A stretch of 64,000 nt of DNA, from assembly GCA_028283605.1 (NCBI GenBank), contig JAPWKH010000016.1, forward strand, positions 1 to 64,000, written 5' to 3'. This stretch comes from Arachidicoccus sp. GTDB taxonomy: Bacteria; Bacteroidota; Bacteroidia; Chitinophagales; Chitinophagaceae. Positions 44,598 through 56,781 of this stretch are shown here, piece after piece. Each line of letters starts with the position of its first letter. Positions within the stretch are counted from its first letter, which is position 1. The notes under the pieces were generated by a model. That model saw only the letters and a program-made list of their open reading frames with translations, had not been told where the DNA came from and did not search any database. A program made the position numbers and the translations under genes.

Positions 44598-46124
44598 ATG
44601 TCGTCAAAAAAAGCAATGCTTATCATCATGGACGGTTGGGGTTTGGGAAAAAATAAGGAAACCGATGCCATTCAAAATGCTGATACGCCATTTGTCGATT
44701 CGTTGTATAAAAAATACCCCAATTCCACATTGGTTACTTGCGGCGAATCTGTAGGATTACCTGACGGGCAAATGGGCAACAGTGAGGTCGGGCACTTAAA
44801 TCTGGGCGCGGGAAGAATTGTTTACCAGGAATTGCAAAGAATCAATGTAGCCATTCGTGAAAATACTTTTCATAATAATCCTGTTTTACTCGAATCGATA
44901 AACACAGCAAAAGAGAATAATAAACCATTGCATTTGCTCGGTTTGGTAAGCAACGGCGGTGTTCACAGCCATATCAACCATTTGAAAGCGATTATCGATG
45001 TATGTAAGGAGCAGGGATTATCAAACGTATTTATTCATGCTTTTACAGATGGCCGCGATTGTGATCCGCACAGCGGCAAAGGTTTTATAGAAGAATTGCT
45101 GAACCATTTGAAAGAAACAGGCATTGGGCAAATAGCAACTATTACCGGGCGTTATTACGCAATGGACAGAGATAAGCGTTGGGAACGCGTAAAATTAGCG
45201 TACGATGCTTTGGTAAACGGTCTCGGCGAAGAGTCGGATGATCTGCTTGCATCCATTGAAAAATCTTATGCCGAAGAAGTAACTGATGAATTCATTAAAC
45301 CCATTGTAAATGCGTCTTTGAAAAATAATGCCGGCAGTAAAATCAAAGATGGCGATGTTGCAATTTGTTTCAATTTCCGTACAGATCGTTGCCGCGAAAT
45401 TACACAAGTGCTTACACAAATTGATGTGCCGGAATTCGGTATGCATAAATTCAACTTGCATTATACCACAATGACGGAATATGATGCAACTTATAAAAAC
45501 GTTCATGTAATTTTTGAAAATGATAATCTTACCAAGACTTTAGGCGAAGTTTTGGAAGCCAATCATAAAAAGCAAATCCGTATTGCAGAAACGGAAAAAT
45601 ATCCGCACGTAACTTTCTTTTTCAGCGGCGGAAGAGAAAAAGAATTTGAAGGAGAAAAAAGAATTATGGCTCCTTCGCCAAAAGTGGCAACGTATGATTT
45701 ACAGCCGGAAATGAGCGCTTATGAACTGACCGAAAAAATTATTCCCGAGATAGAAAATGAAACGGCTGATTTTATTTGCTTAAACTTTGCCAATACAGAT
45801 ATGGTAGGGCACACAGGTGTTTTCAGCGCAGTGATAAAAGCAGCGGAAACAGTAGATAAATGCGTGGAAGAAATTGTAACCGAAGCATTGAAGCACGATT
45901 ATACTATCTTCCTTACCGCCGACCACGGCAATGCCGATAATATGGTAAATGAAGACGGAAGCCCGAATACACAACACTCTCTTAACTTAGTGCCGTATTT
46001 TATCATCAGCAACGATTTTAAAGGCGAGGTTAAAGCAGGTAAGCTCGGCGATGTAGCTCCCACAATTCTGAAAATTTTAGGGCTTGATATTCCAAAAGAA
46101 ATGACGGGTAGTATACTGATATAA
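44598..46124 (+). CDS. gpmI: 2,3-bisphosphoglycerate-independent phosphoglycerate mutase
   Basis: A 508-residue alkaline-phosphatase-superfamily enzyme interconverting 3- and 2-phosphoglycerate in glycolysis with two manganese ions. Metal and substrate motifs: MDGWG near the N-terminus, MGNSEVGHLNLGAG with the phospho-accepting serine (about S62), HAFTDGRD, and ADHGNADNM near the C-terminus. Followed by a strong terminator. Confidence 0.96.
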   Translation: MSSKKAMLIIMDGWGLGKNKETDAIQNADTPFVDSLYKKYPNSTLVTCGESVGLPDGQMGNSEVGHLNLGAGRIVYQELQRINVAIRENTFHNNPVLLESINTAKENNKPLHLLGLVSNGGVHSHINHLKAIIDVCKEQGLSNVFIHAFTDGRDCDPHSGKGFIEELLNHLKETGIGQIATITGRYYAMDRDKRWERVKLAYDALVNGLGEESDDLLASIEKSYAEEVTDEFIKPIVNASLKNNAGSKIKDGDVAICFNFRTDRCREITQVLTQIDVPEFGMHKFNLHYTTMTEYDATYKNVHVIFENDNLTKTLGEVLEANHKKQIRIAETEKYPHVTFFFSGGREKEFEGEKRIMAPSPKVATYDLQPEMSAYELTEKIIPEIENETADFICLNFANTDMVGHTGVFSAVIKAAETVDKCVEEIVTEALKHDYTIFLTADHGNADNMVNEDGSPNTQHSLNLVPYFIISNDFKGEVKAGKLGDVAPTILKILGLDIPKEMTGSILI

Positions 46125-46140
46125 AAAATGAAATAAATGC

Positions 46141-46188
46141 AAAACGCGTAATGAACAATAATGAAAATTGTGCATTACGCGTTTTTAT
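46141..46188. terminator. Terminator after gpmI
   Basis: AAAACGCGTAATG (46141-46153) pairs with CATTACGCGTTTT (46173-46185), followed by T-rich sequence. It lies between the convergent gpmI and the SH3-domain gene and can serve both. Confidence 0.85.
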
Positions 46189-46209
46189 TTGCAAGTACGA
46201 TTACAAGTG

Positions 46210-46632
46210 CTATTGCGGAGTAAGGTATTGCGCATAGCTGTATCCTTCAGCTCCGTCCTCTGTACGAACGAGCCACCATTGGTCATTAGCTTTGCCTACC
46301 AAAGTAATGATAGAATCCTTTGCAGCCTTGCCAACAATTGGCTGGTCTGTCCCCGGTCCTTTGCGAATATTTAAAGCAGTTTCGTGCGTTGTAACTTTCA
46401 CTTTAGCGCCGGCAACAGCAGTAGAAACATCGATGTCCAATACTACATCGCCGGTTAAGAAATTAGGATCAATTTTCCCATAAGTATCCCATAATTTATT
46501 TTTTACATCGGCATTTGGAGCAGTGCCTGAAATATGTAAAACGCCATCTGTTTCCGCTGTTTGTAAATCGGTAATTCCCGATGCGTTTGCCGCATCAAGA
46601 AGTTCTTTATATTTATCTGTAAGAGCTGACAT
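46210..46632 (-). CDS. BON-like/SH3b-domain protein
   Basis: 140 residues: a BON-like N-terminal part (SGITDLQTAETDGVLHISGTAP) and a C-terminal bacterial SH3 domain (TALNIRKGPGTDQPIVGKA ... WWLVRTEDGAEGYSYAQYL). No signal peptide is visible. It may bind peptidoglycan or phospholipid. The next gene upstream is a BON lipoprotein, suggesting a shared envelope-stress role. Confidence 0.76.
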   Translation of the reverse strand: MSALTDKYKELLDAANASGITDLQTAETDGVLHISGTAPNADVKNKLWDTYGKIDPNFLTGDVVLDIDVSTAVAGAKVKVTTHETALNIRKGPGTDQPIVGKAAKDSIITLVGKANDQWWLVRTEDGAEGYSYAQYLTPQ

Positions 46633-46657
46633 TCTTGATTGTTTTATTATTTAAAAA

Positions 46658-47155
46658 TTATTTTACTTTAACGGCAGATAAGTTTGTTTTCTTGGGATGC
46701 AATGCATCAAGCGCTTGCTTTAATGTAAGAATACGACTTTTTTCTACTTCCCCTGTTACCGTAATTACGCCGCCGCTTACTGTGGCACTGATACCTGGAA
46801 AATCTTTAGTTGCGTCTTTTACTGCTGCCGTCAATGAATCATCAGGAGATAATGCTAAAGTAGGTGCAGGAGGGGGCGGAGCTACCGAGATATTATCCGT
46901 AAGGCTTTTTATGCCTTTATCTTTTAAGCCGTTTACTGCGGTTTCAATATTGGCTTTGTCATCGGCGCTGCTTACACTTCCGCTTAATGTAACGATGCCG
47001 TCTTTTACTTCTGCCGAAATGCCGGTATAGTTGGCTATAGCGGTTTGTACAGTAGTTTGAATTTCTGCATCAGTCGGCTTGTGTTTACAAGCTGAGAGAG
47101 AAAAAATACCAAGCCCGGAAATGAATAATGCAGGCATTAACTTTTTTGCAATCAT
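46658..47155 (-). CDS. BON-domain lipoprotein
   Basis: 165 residues with a lipoprotein signal (ISGLGIFSLSAC, C23) and two BON domains (about 33-90 and 105-160; GIVTLSGSVSSADDK and GVITVTGEVEK). A proline/alanine linker joins them. BON proteins such as OsmY or DolP associate with phospholipid membranes in the envelope. Confidence 0.86.
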   Translation of the reverse strand: MIAKKLMPALFISGLGIFSLSACKHKPTDAEIQTTVQTAIANYTGISAEVKDGIVTLSGSVSSADDKANIETAVNGLKDKGIKSLTDNISVAPPPPAPTLALSPDDSLTAAVKDATKDFPGISATVSGGVITVTGEVEKSRILTLKQALDALHPKKTNLSAVKVK

Positions 47156-47237
47156 TTTAATTTGTTTTAAGATTTGAATTAATGATACTAAGATATAGGA
47201 TAAATGATTATCCTTTTAATAAAATTATAAAAAATCT

Positions 47238-48437
47238 TTATTTCAAAATATTATGCCCCAATTTATCGCGTTTTGTTGTAAGATATTTTTCATTATGGAT
47301 ATTTGGAACAGATTCGATCGGGACTACTTCAACAATTTCAATTCCATAACCATTAAGCCCTGCACGTTTACGAGGATTATTGCTCATTAATTTAAGCCTT
47401 GTTGCTCCTAAATATTTCAATATTTGAGCGCCTACGCCATAATCCCTCTGATCTGCTTCAAATCCTAATTGTAAATTGGCTTCTACGGTATCCAAACCTT
47501 CTTCCTGTAATTTATATGCTTTTAATTTATTAATTAATCCAATGCCTCGCCCTTCCTGATTCATATATAAAACAATTCCTTTGCCTTCCTTTTCCACCAT
47601 TTGCATAGCGGCGTGTAATTGTTCTCCGCAATCGCAACGCATGCTGCCCAAAATATCTCCCGTGAGGCAGCTTGAATGCACTCTCGTAAGCACCGGTTCG
47701 CCTTCTTTCCAACTGCCTTTTATTAGTGCAAGATGCTCAGCATTATTTTCTTTTTCCTTAAAAGCTACGAGTTTAAAATGACCATATTTTGTAGGCATAT
47801 CAACACGAACAATTTCCTGAATCAATGAATCCGTTTTCATGCGGAATTCAATCAAATCTTTAATGGTAATAATTTTTAAACCGTATTGTTCTGCAAGTTT
47901 TTCGAGTTGGGGCAAACGTGCCATTGTGCCGTCATCGTTCATTATTTCTACCAATACGCCAACAGGAGCGAAGCCTGCAAGCCTTGCTAAATCTACTGCG
48001 GCTTCTGTATGTCCGGCTCTTCTCAGTACGCCTCCATCTTTTGCGCGTAAGGGAAATATATGTCCGGGCCGCCCGAAATCAGAAGGTTTGGTATCAGTAT
48101 CTGTAAGTGCGAGAATTGTTTTTGCTCTGTCGTGTGCGCTGATACCTGTTGTGCAGCCATTGCCCAATAAGTCAACGCTTACGGTAAACTGCGTTTCATG
48201 AAGTGCAGTATTGTTGGTAACCATTGCAGCAAGGTCTAATTTGTCTGCAAGCGATTCGCTTACGGGCGCACATATCAAACCGCGCCCTACTTTACTCATA
48301 AAGTTGATGGTTTCCGGCGTGATGCTTTGCCCGGCAATAATAAAGTCGCCTTCGTTTTCACGGTCTTCATCATCTACGACTATGATTAATTTCCCTTGCT
48401 TTATATCTTCTATTGCCGATTGTATTGTATTTAGCAT
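47238..48437 (-). CDS. ribBA: Bifunctional 3,4-dihydroxy-2-butanone-4-phosphate synthase / GTP cyclohydrolase II
   Basis: A 399-residue fusion that makes both starting products of riboflavin. N-terminal RibB domain (about 1-200) with [11 protein letters not shown] and [17 protein letters not shown]-terminal RibA domain (about 205-399) with the zinc cysteines in [19 protein letters not shown] and [11 protein letters not shown]. No FMN riboswitch could be recognised upstream by eye. Confidence 0.96.
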   Translation of the reverse strand: MLNTIQSAIEDIKQGKLIIVVDDEDRENEGDFIIAGQSITPETINFMSKVGRGLICAPVSESLADKLDLAAMVTNNTALHETQFTVSVDLLGNGCTTGISAHDRAKTILALTDTDTKPSDFGRPGHIFPLRAKDGGVLRRAGHTEAAVDLARLAGFAPVGVLVEIMNDDGTMARLPQLEKLAEQYGLKIITIKDLIEFRMKTDSLIQEIVRVDMPTKYGHFKLVAFKEKENNAEHLALIKGSWKEGEPVLTRVHSSCLTGDILGSMRCDCGEQLHAAMQMVEKEGKGIVLYMNQEGRGIGLINKLKAYKLQEEGLDTVEANLQLGFEADQRDYGVGAQILKYLGATRLKLMSNNPRKRAGLNGYGIEIVEVVPIESVPNIHNEKYLTTKRDKLGHNILK

Positions 48438-48569
48438 ATTGTATATCTTTAACCTGCAAAATTACGATATTAAACAGTTAAGAAATGTATATTGGATGTA
48501 ATGAGTAAGTAAAATATTCGTGATAAATATTTATTAACAGTAACAGGAAATAAATTCAATCAGTAGTTT

Positions 48570-49511
48570 TTGAGGCCAGATAAAATTTTAGAGTTTATAT
48601 TTTTCGGTAATTATTTTTATGCTTTTTGCGCAGCAGCATTATCTGTGGAGGCGTCTTTACAGCAAAATGTCCCTTTAAATACGCCTGCGTATTATTGTTT
48701 ATTAATAAGCGGTACAATTGTATATTACACGTATGCATATTTAGGCCAGATGCGTTTTGGAACTGTAAAGACAAAGGAAACCATACATCCATATTACAAC
48801 AAAAGAACGCAATGGTATAAAGATAATTATTCGTTAGTGAGTATAATGCAGCTATTCTTTATACTCATTATGATTGTGTCGGCATTATATTTATCCATTA
48901 TTGAATTTCATGAAATATTTACTTTGCGGTGGGATGAATGGGTTGCACTATTGATTGTTCCTTTGGTGGCAATATTATATTACGGCAATGATTATTTTTC
49001 TTTTATAAAAATAAATATCCGTAAGAGTGGAATCGCAAAGCCTTTCCTGATAGGTTTTGTATGGGCTGCCGCTGTTTCGGTATATCCGGTAATGTTTTAT
49101 AAATGGCAAATCAACCGGCATTATCAAATCACATTTTTGTCTATATGGTTTTTTGTAAAAAACTGGATGTTTATATCTATGCTTTGTATCATGTTTGATA
49201 TTAAAGATTACGCCGATGATTCCAACAAAAAATTAAAAACATTTGTTGTGCGTGTGGGCTTGCGAAAAACTATTTTTTATATACTTCTGCCTTTAACATT
49301 GATAGGCTTGTTGTCCTTATGGGCTTTTGGTAGCATTATGCATTTTTCTTTTGAAAAAATATTGATAAATACGATTCCCTTTGTCTGCTTGCTGATAGTA
49401 GCCTATTCCATGCAGCGCCGCAGGCCGATTTTATATTATTTGATAATTATAGACGGGCTGATGCTTGTAAAAGCATTTTGCGGAATTGCAGCAGCAATTA
49501 TAGTAAAATAA
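48570..49511 (+). CDS. UbiA-like integral membrane protein
   Basis: A 313-residue protein with eight or nine hydrophobic helices. The segment MFDIKDYADDSNKKLKTFVVRVG resembles the second aspartate motif of UbiA prenyltransferases, but the first NDxxDxxxD motif is not evident, so activity is doubtful. The start is TTG at 48570; no ATG fits the N-terminus. Confidence 0.7.
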   Translation: MRPDKILEFIFFGNYFYAFCAAALSVEASLQQNVPLNTPAYYCLLISGTIVYYTYAYLGQMRFGTVKTKETIHPYYNKRTQWYKDNYSLVSIMQLFFILIMIVSALYLSIIEFHEIFTLRWDEWVALLIVPLVAILYYGNDYFSFIKINIRKSGIAKPFLIGFVWAAAVSVYPVMFYKWQINRHYQITFLSIWFFVKNWMFISMLCIMFDIKDYADDSNKKLKTFVVRVGLRKTIFYILLPLTLIGLLSLWAFGSIMHFSFEKILINTIPFVCLLIVAYSMQRRRPILYYLIIIDGLMLVKAFCGIAAAIIVK

Positions 49512-49649
49512 AAATTATGCTTCAGCAGGTTGAAGCTATTCCAATTGTAATAATTACTTTGAACGGATTGAGATCGTCCATTAATATAATTTTATTATTT
49601 TGAATATTGGTATAATTTTAATTTTTTAAATAACAAAAATCAATAAAAT

Positions 49650-49910
49650 ATGTGGGTAAAATTAAAACATCAGCCAATAAAAAAGGGCGATTTATTGATA
49701 CACGAAATTGATAAAGAAGATTTGTATAATAAAGATATTTTAAGTTCCTTTTTTGTAAAAGAAATAGAGGGGGAAAATTATCAGTTGGAAAATTTTATTA
49801 TACAACCGGACTTTAACCTCGATGCCACGCCAAATATTGCTATTCCGATAGATTTTACAATTTCATACAAGGAACTTGTAAAAGCAAATTGGCACTTGTG
49901 GATCGATTAA
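49650..49910 (+). CDS. Small hypothetical protein
   Basis: 86 residues, soluble, starting MWVKLKHQPIKKGDLLIHEIDKEDL, with a pattern of short beta strands. No recognised domain. It is probably real because of its start and isolated position, but support is modest. Confidence 0.5.
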   Translation: MWVKLKHQPIKKGDLLIHEIDKEDLYNKDILSSFFVKEIEGENYQLENFIIQPDFNLDATPNIAIPIDFTISYKELVKANWHLWID

Positions 49911-49997
49911 ATGCTGCATTGATAAAGCATAATTTTAATCTCAATTATGTTCATTTGAAAATGAAAGCCTTTATTTTGTAGAAATATTCATTCTATC

Positions 49998-50990
49998 TTG
50001 CAACCTACACAGAAACAAGAAACTATCATAATCACCGGCGCAAGCGGACTTGTGGGGTCACATATTTTACAGGAGTTATACAATTCTCCGGCAAGGATAA
50101 TAGCGGTATGCAGAAACATTCCGCCTGATGCCGATAAGCGTTTTGAATGGATTGCCGGGGATATTCTCGATACAAATTTTTTAGAAGAGATATGTGCAAA
50201 TGCCGATAAAATATATCATTGTGCAGCATTGGTTTCTTACGACCCTAAAAAGAAAAAAGAAATATTTCAAATCAATGTAGAAGGTACGGCAAATGTTGTA
50301 AATGCTGCATTGAATTGTGGCGTACATCGGTTACTATATGTAAGTTCTGTCGCCGCTATCGGCGAGTCGCAGGACAACAAAATGGCTGATGAAGAAACCG
50401 TTTGGAAAGATGTGCATGTTGCTGATTACGGGAAAAGCAAACATTACGCGGAAATGGAAGTGTGGCGCGGCATTAGCGAAGGATTGGATTCGGTTATTAT
50501 CAATCCGTCTATTGTTTTGGGCTGCGGAGATTGGGAGAAAGGATCAACGGAAATTTTTAAAAACATCTATAAAGGCTTTCCCTGGTACAGCGCAGGGGTC
50601 CACGGTTTTGTGGATGTCCGCGACGTTGCCTGCGCCGCCGTTATGCTGATGAATAGTGATATACAAGGGCAGAGATTTATTATAAACGGAATAAATATTT
50701 CTTACAAAGAATTATTTTCAACAATAGCACAATCGTTCGGGATACGGCCGCCGTATAAAAAGGTAACGCATTTTCTCTCCGGAATAGTTTGGCGGTTGAG
50801 CAGCTTAAAAAGTTTTGTAACGGGCAAAAGTTCAATGATTACAAAGCATTCCGCAAGAATAGCAATGCAAAATATTCAATTCGACAACAGTAAATTATTA
50901 AAATTTTTACCCGGTTTTGAATATACCGATTTCAAAACAAGCGTTCAGGAAATTTGCAATTGTCTGAAAGAAAAGTATAATCTTCTCTAA
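49998..50990 (+). CDS. NAD-dependent epimerase/dehydratase family protein
   Basis: A 330-residue extended short-chain dehydrogenase. Rossmann motif TGASGLVGSHIL near residues 13-24, and YGKSKHYAE giving the catalytic YxxxK; VSSVAAIG supplies the serine region. Substrate unknown (sugar nucleotide, sterol or flavonoid-like). The start is TTG at 49998, since the glycine motif must be kept. The following 50991-51248 has no visible gene. Confidence 0.86.
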   Translation: MQPTQKQETIIITGASGLVGSHILQELYNSPARIIAVCRNIPPDADKRFEWIAGDILDTNFLEEICANADKIYHCAALVSYDPKKKKEIFQINVEGTANVVNAALNCGVHRLLYVSSVAAIGESQDNKMADEETVWKDVHVADYGKSKHYAEMEVWRGISEGLDSVIINPSIVLGCGDWEKGSTEIFKNIYKGFPWYSAGVHGFVDVRDVACAAVMLMNSDIQGQRFIINGINISYKELFSTIAQSFGIRPPYKKVTHFLSGIVWRLSSLKSFVTGKSSMITKHSARIAMQNIQFDNSKLLKFLPGFEYTDFKTSVQEICNCLKEKYNLL

Positions 50991-51248
50991 TTTTTTTAAC
51001 TTTTTGTCAGTATTTTTTATTGATTTTATTAGTGTGCTTTTTTATTAAATCGGCATATTTTTGTAATGTCCTGAAGTGCATATTTGGAAAAATATTTGGT
51101 GTTTCAAAATAATTTTCCTAAAATTACATTTGAGTTTTAGCATCTTCCATAGGTTTTCAATCACCTGAGATGCAGGTTTTAAAATCTTATTGTTCATCTT
51201 AAATAAATGGCATCATATCTGTTTATTTAAAAAGTATTTTTTAAAATA

Positions 51249-52106
51249 GTGAAAAAATTTCTCTTTTTGTGTACGCTTAGCATTGGGCTATGCTCTTTTA
51301 TTTCGCCGATATCCGGTACTAAAGGATTACCTGTAGATAAAAATTTTCCAAACCTTTTGCCTAATAAACCCATTGCTCAGGCAAAGGCTTATAGATATGC
51401 AGATTCAATTTACAGTAGAATACATTTATCAACATACGGATTGGAGAAGGAAGTGTTTTTCAGTGCTTTCAAAGGGTATGAATATCTAAAAAGCAAAGGG
51501 ATGCTGGAAAAAGATAATTTTTTGACAATTGTTGATTATACGCAAAGCAGCACACGCAAAAGATTATATGTAATAGATTTTAATAAAGGCCGTGTTATTT
51601 TCAATACTTATGTGTCTCACGGTGCGCGCTCGGGAAAAGAATTTGCTACCAGCTTTTCAAATTCGGATGATTCGCACAAAAGTTCTCTCGGATTCATTGT
51701 TACCGGCGAGCCATACAGAGGAATAGCAGGATATAGTTTGCATTTAAAAGGAGTGGAGCCGGGTATTAACGATCATATATATCGCCGCAGTATTGTAATG
51801 CACGGAAGCCGCTATGTAAACGAACAGCGCGCGGAAGAAAATGAAAATGGTGTGGGTAGAAGTTTTGGTTGCCCTGCTGTTCCTTACGGACAACAATACG
51901 ATATTATCAATACCATCAAAGGCGGAAGTTGTGTATGCATTTTTGCTGATGATGCACATTACAAAATGTCTTCCCGCGTTTTGAATGCTGCATTTGAATG
52001 GCCGGATTTGAAAACAAAATTACCTGATTTGATGCCGCCTTCACTAACGAATCAATCAACCGCAGAAAATCGTTTGTCAATTTCTACAACAGATAAAAAG
52101 GGGTAA
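51249..52106 (+). CDS. Murein L,D-transpeptidase catalytic domain protein (YkuD_2 family)
   Basis: 285 residues with a signal peptide (FLFLCTLSIGLCSFISPIS). The catalytic region has SHGARSGKEFA, H185 in MHGSRYV and C208 in GRSFGCPAVP, the expected His/Cys of L,D-transpeptidases that act on peptidoglycan. The start is GTG at 51249. A terminator follows. Confidence 0.84.
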   Translation: MKKFLFLCTLSIGLCSFISPISGTKGLPVDKNFPNLLPNKPIAQAKAYRYADSIYSRIHLSTYGLEKEVFFSAFKGYEYLKSKGMLEKDNFLTIVDYTQSSTRKRLYVIDFNKGRVIFNTYVSHGARSGKEFATSFSNSDDSHKSSLGFIVTGEPYRGIAGYSLHLKGVEPGINDHIYRRSIVMHGSRYVNEQRAEENENGVGRSFGCPAVPYGQQYDIINTIKGGSCVCIFADDAHYKMSSRVLNAAFEWPDLKTKLPDLMPPSLTNQSTAENRLSISTTDKKG

Positions 52107-52129
52107 AATTTATATCAAATATTTTACAG

Positions 52130-52166
52130 AAAAATCCGGTTGGCATGTGCTGGCCGGATTTTTCTT
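52130..52166 (+). terminator. Terminator after the L,D-transpeptidase-like gene
   Basis: AAAAATCCGG (52130-52139) pairs with CCGGATTTTT (52154-52163), then TCTTTT. A 14-base loop. Good intrinsic terminator shape. Confidence 0.8.
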
Positions 52167-52257
52167 TTGCAATCATGCAACATTATTTTATCAATTTTTT
52201 TCTTCGGATGAAATATATTGCATGCAATTATTTAATTCAGTTTTATAAAACCATTTT

Positions 52258-52641
52258 ATGTCAAAGCAAATCATCAACACATCAAATGCTCCGGCGCCGG
52301 TAGGCCCATACAATCAGGCTATTATTGCAAATGGATTTCTGTTTATAAGCGGACAAATCGCTATTAATCCGGAAACAAATCAATTGGAAATTGAATCCTT
52401 GGAAAAAGAAACGCATCTCGTTTTCAGTAATCTTAAGAGTATATTGTATGAAGCAGGTTATGCATTCAGCGATGTTGTAAAAGCAACAGTGTTTTTAAGT
52501 GATATGAGTTTGTTTGGTCAGGTAAATGAAATATATGCGCAATATTTTTCTGAAAATCCTCCTGCGCGTGAATGTGTTGCCGTAAAAACATTGCCAAAAA
52601 ATGTAAATGTTGAAATTAGTGTAATTGCTTACAAAGCTTAA
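52258..52641 (+). CDS. ridA: RidA-family enamine/imine deaminase
   Basis: A 127-residue YjgF/RidA protein that hydrolyses reactive enamines such as 2-aminoacrylate. Segments NAPAPVGPYNQAI and the C-terminal PPARECVAVKTLPKNVNVEISVIAY with the conserved arginine and glutamate are typical. The 52642-52869 stretch after it shows no gene. Confidence 0.93.
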   Translation: MSKQIINTSNAPAPVGPYNQAIIANGFLFISGQIAINPETNQLEIESLEKETHLVFSNLKSILYEAGYAFSDVVKATVFLSDMSLFGQVNEIYAQYFSENPPARECVAVKTLPKNVNVEISVIAYKA

Positions 52642-52854
52642 TTCCATGTTTCTATGAATTGCTTTATAGATTTTGTTTAATAAAGAATAAGAATAATCAA
52701 TATTTTCTATTTAATTAAATGAATAAATTTGTTATGAAGTAAAAATGAAAATGCACCAAGCACATATGCATTCATTTTCTACAGCCATTCAAATTTTAAT
52801 ATGCATTTGCCACAGATATAAAATACTTATCTGAAAGTTGAATGCTCAACTTAA

Positions 52855-55143
<2,289 letters not shown>

Positions 55144-55164
55144 TTTTAGTTATATTATGTTTGG

Positions 55165-55202
55165 AAAAAAGGTTATGCGAACTATTTCGTATAACCTTTT
55201 TT
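55165..55202 (+). terminator. Terminator after katG
   Basis: AAAAAAGGTTATGCGAA pairs with TTCGTATAACCTTTTTT with one mismatch and a CTAT loop, followed by further T residues. Confidence 0.85.
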
Positions 55203-55771
55203 ATCGTAATTATTTTTATGCGAACATTATTTTCTCAATGTGTATTGGGAAGTTGTTTTAATCAAAAATTATTATATGTGATATTGCTGCGAAAACTGAA
55301 ATGACGATAAAGGGCTTCTTGTTTTAGTGAAGGTGTGTGTTATATTGCTTGTTTATAATTTCATTTTTATATTGAATGGATTGCTTCGTACCTCACAATA
55401 AGGGTGTAATGGATTTAATTTATTCAGGCATTGTATGGCGGAAGATTTTATGAGTTGCGTTGAGTGCGTGAGGGATAGCAAGGGCGCGACGAAGGAGCGG
55501 TGCGGAGTGAAATGGAGCACCGTAGCGAAGCGCAGCCCTGCATAGCCCGACGGCAAGCGACATAGTGCTGTTATTTTTGTGAGTTTAACAGATAGTCGCT
55601 TGGCGGCACGCCCGGTATAAAATAAATTATTTCGTATTGGTTTATGTTAATTCTAAAATTTTTAGTCTTAAAAAATAATACGGATAAAAAAGATTCGTTA
55701 TTATTGTTGAGTGAGTTTGCCATGTGTAGTTTTTAATAATTTATTTTCTTTTTGCTCAGTAAAAATAATCC
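55203..55771. other. Gene-poor stretch containing a GC-rich repeat
   Basis: No credible gene. The minus-strand frame 55353-55556 is made of the repeat itself (see 55440-55570). The last 150 bp before 55772 are AT-rich and probably hold the promoter of the desaturase gene. Confidence 0.5.
55440..55570. repeat. GC-rich intergenic repeat, copy 1
   Basis: A GC-rich island in AT-rich surroundings, with GTGAGGGATAGCAAGGGCGC at 55468-55487, later CGGTGCGGAGTG and self-complementary parts. A related copy, with one base change in the shared core, lies at 63893-64000. It looks like a dispersed structured repeat in noncoding DNA. Confidence 0.65.
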
Positions 55772-56767
55772 ATGAGTCATAAACAAAAGTTCAGTTGGTC
55801 GGAAGAATGCGAGCCACATAAATTGCGTACAAAAAAAATTATCAGTGAACATCCTGAAATCAGGGAACTGATAGGGAGAAATCCTTATACTTTGTTGATT
55901 ATATTATTGTGCGTGGGATTGCAGACTGCTCTTGCGTATTATTTGCGAGATAGTTATTGGTGGCTGGTATTTGTATTGGCGTATTTTGTAGGTGCGTTCG
56001 CTTGTCATACATTGTTTGTGTGCATTCACGAATGTTCGCATAATCTTTTATTTAAGAAGAGATGGTTAAATACTGCTGCAAGTTTTATCGCCAATCTTCC
56101 TTTGCTGTTTGCAAGTGCCGCATCTTTTAAAAAGTATCATTTAAAACATCATGCTTTTCAGGGAATTGAGGCTTTGGATGCTGATATGCCAAGCTATTGG
56201 GAAGCTAAACTGGTAGGTAATTCTACTGTTAAAAAAGCATTGTGGCTGCTGCTGTATCCTATTGCGCAAGCCAGCCGTTTGGGCAGAATGAATAAAGAAG
56301 TAAAGTTGTGGGATAAAGAAATGGTACTGAACTGGGTGGTACAAATTGTGTATGTTGCTGCAATATATTATTTCTGCGGATGGAAAGGAATTGTTTTTCA
56401 GTTAGCAAGTTTTTTCTTTTCTGTTGGGTTGCACCCTTTGGGAGCGCGTTGGGTGCAGGAACATTTTTTGACAGATGGCGATCAGGAAACCAAAAGTTAT
56501 TACGGCCCTTTGAATGTTCTTAATTTAAATGTGGGATATCATAATGAGCATCATGATTTTCCTTCTATCCCATGGCATAATTTACCCAAGATTAAAAAGA
56601 TAGCGAATAAGCATTATGATAATCTGGCTTCTCATAATTCTTACACTTTGCTGTTGATAAAATTTATATTTAGCCGTGAATTGTCTGTTTTTTCGCGGAT
56701 GGCAAGAAATAACAAGGGCAAAACGATTGCAAAAGTTGAGACTGTAAAAGTGGAGGCAACCATATAG
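55772..56767 (+). CDS. Sphingolipid delta-4 desaturase-like membrane enzyme
   Basis: A 331-residue membrane di-iron desaturase with three histidine boxes: HECSH (86-90), HLKHH (123-127) and HNEHH (257-261). The N-terminal segment FSWSEECEPHKLRTKKII ... HPEIREL (7-35) resembles the Lipid_DES domain of eukaryotic DES/DEGS1 dihydroceramide desaturases. YYGPLNVLNLNVGYHNEHHDFP and YDNLASHNSY also match that family closely. Bacteroidota make sphingolipids that are usually saturated at C4, so this enzyme could introduce the 4,5 double bond. The role is inferred; a general fatty-acid desaturase is the alternative. Confidence 0.8.
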   Translation: MSHKQKFSWSEECEPHKLRTKKIISEHPEIRELIGRNPYTLLIILLCVGLQTALAYYLRDSYWWLVFVLAYFVGAFACHTLFVCIHECSHNLLFKKRWLNTAASFIANLPLLFASAASFKKYHLKHHAFQGIEALDADMPSYWEAKLVGNSTVKKALWLLLYPIAQASRLGRMNKEVKLWDKEMVLNWVVQIVYVAAIYYFCGWKGIVFQLASFFFSVGLHPLGARWVQEHFLTDGDQETKSYYGPLNVLNLNVGYHNEHHDFPSIPWHNLPKIKKIANKHYDNLASHNSYTLLLIKFIFSRELSVFSRMARNNKGKTIAKVETVKVEATI

Positions 56768-56781
56768 TTTTTCTTTTTTCC

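Noticed and set aside
48438-48569. FMN riboswitch upstream of ribBA
   Set aside because: The conserved RFN element core could not be recognised by eye in the leader on the minus strand.
55353-55556. Minus-strand frame of 67 codons
   Set aside because: It consists mainly of the GC-rich repeat also seen at the right edge, where it extends another frame artificially.
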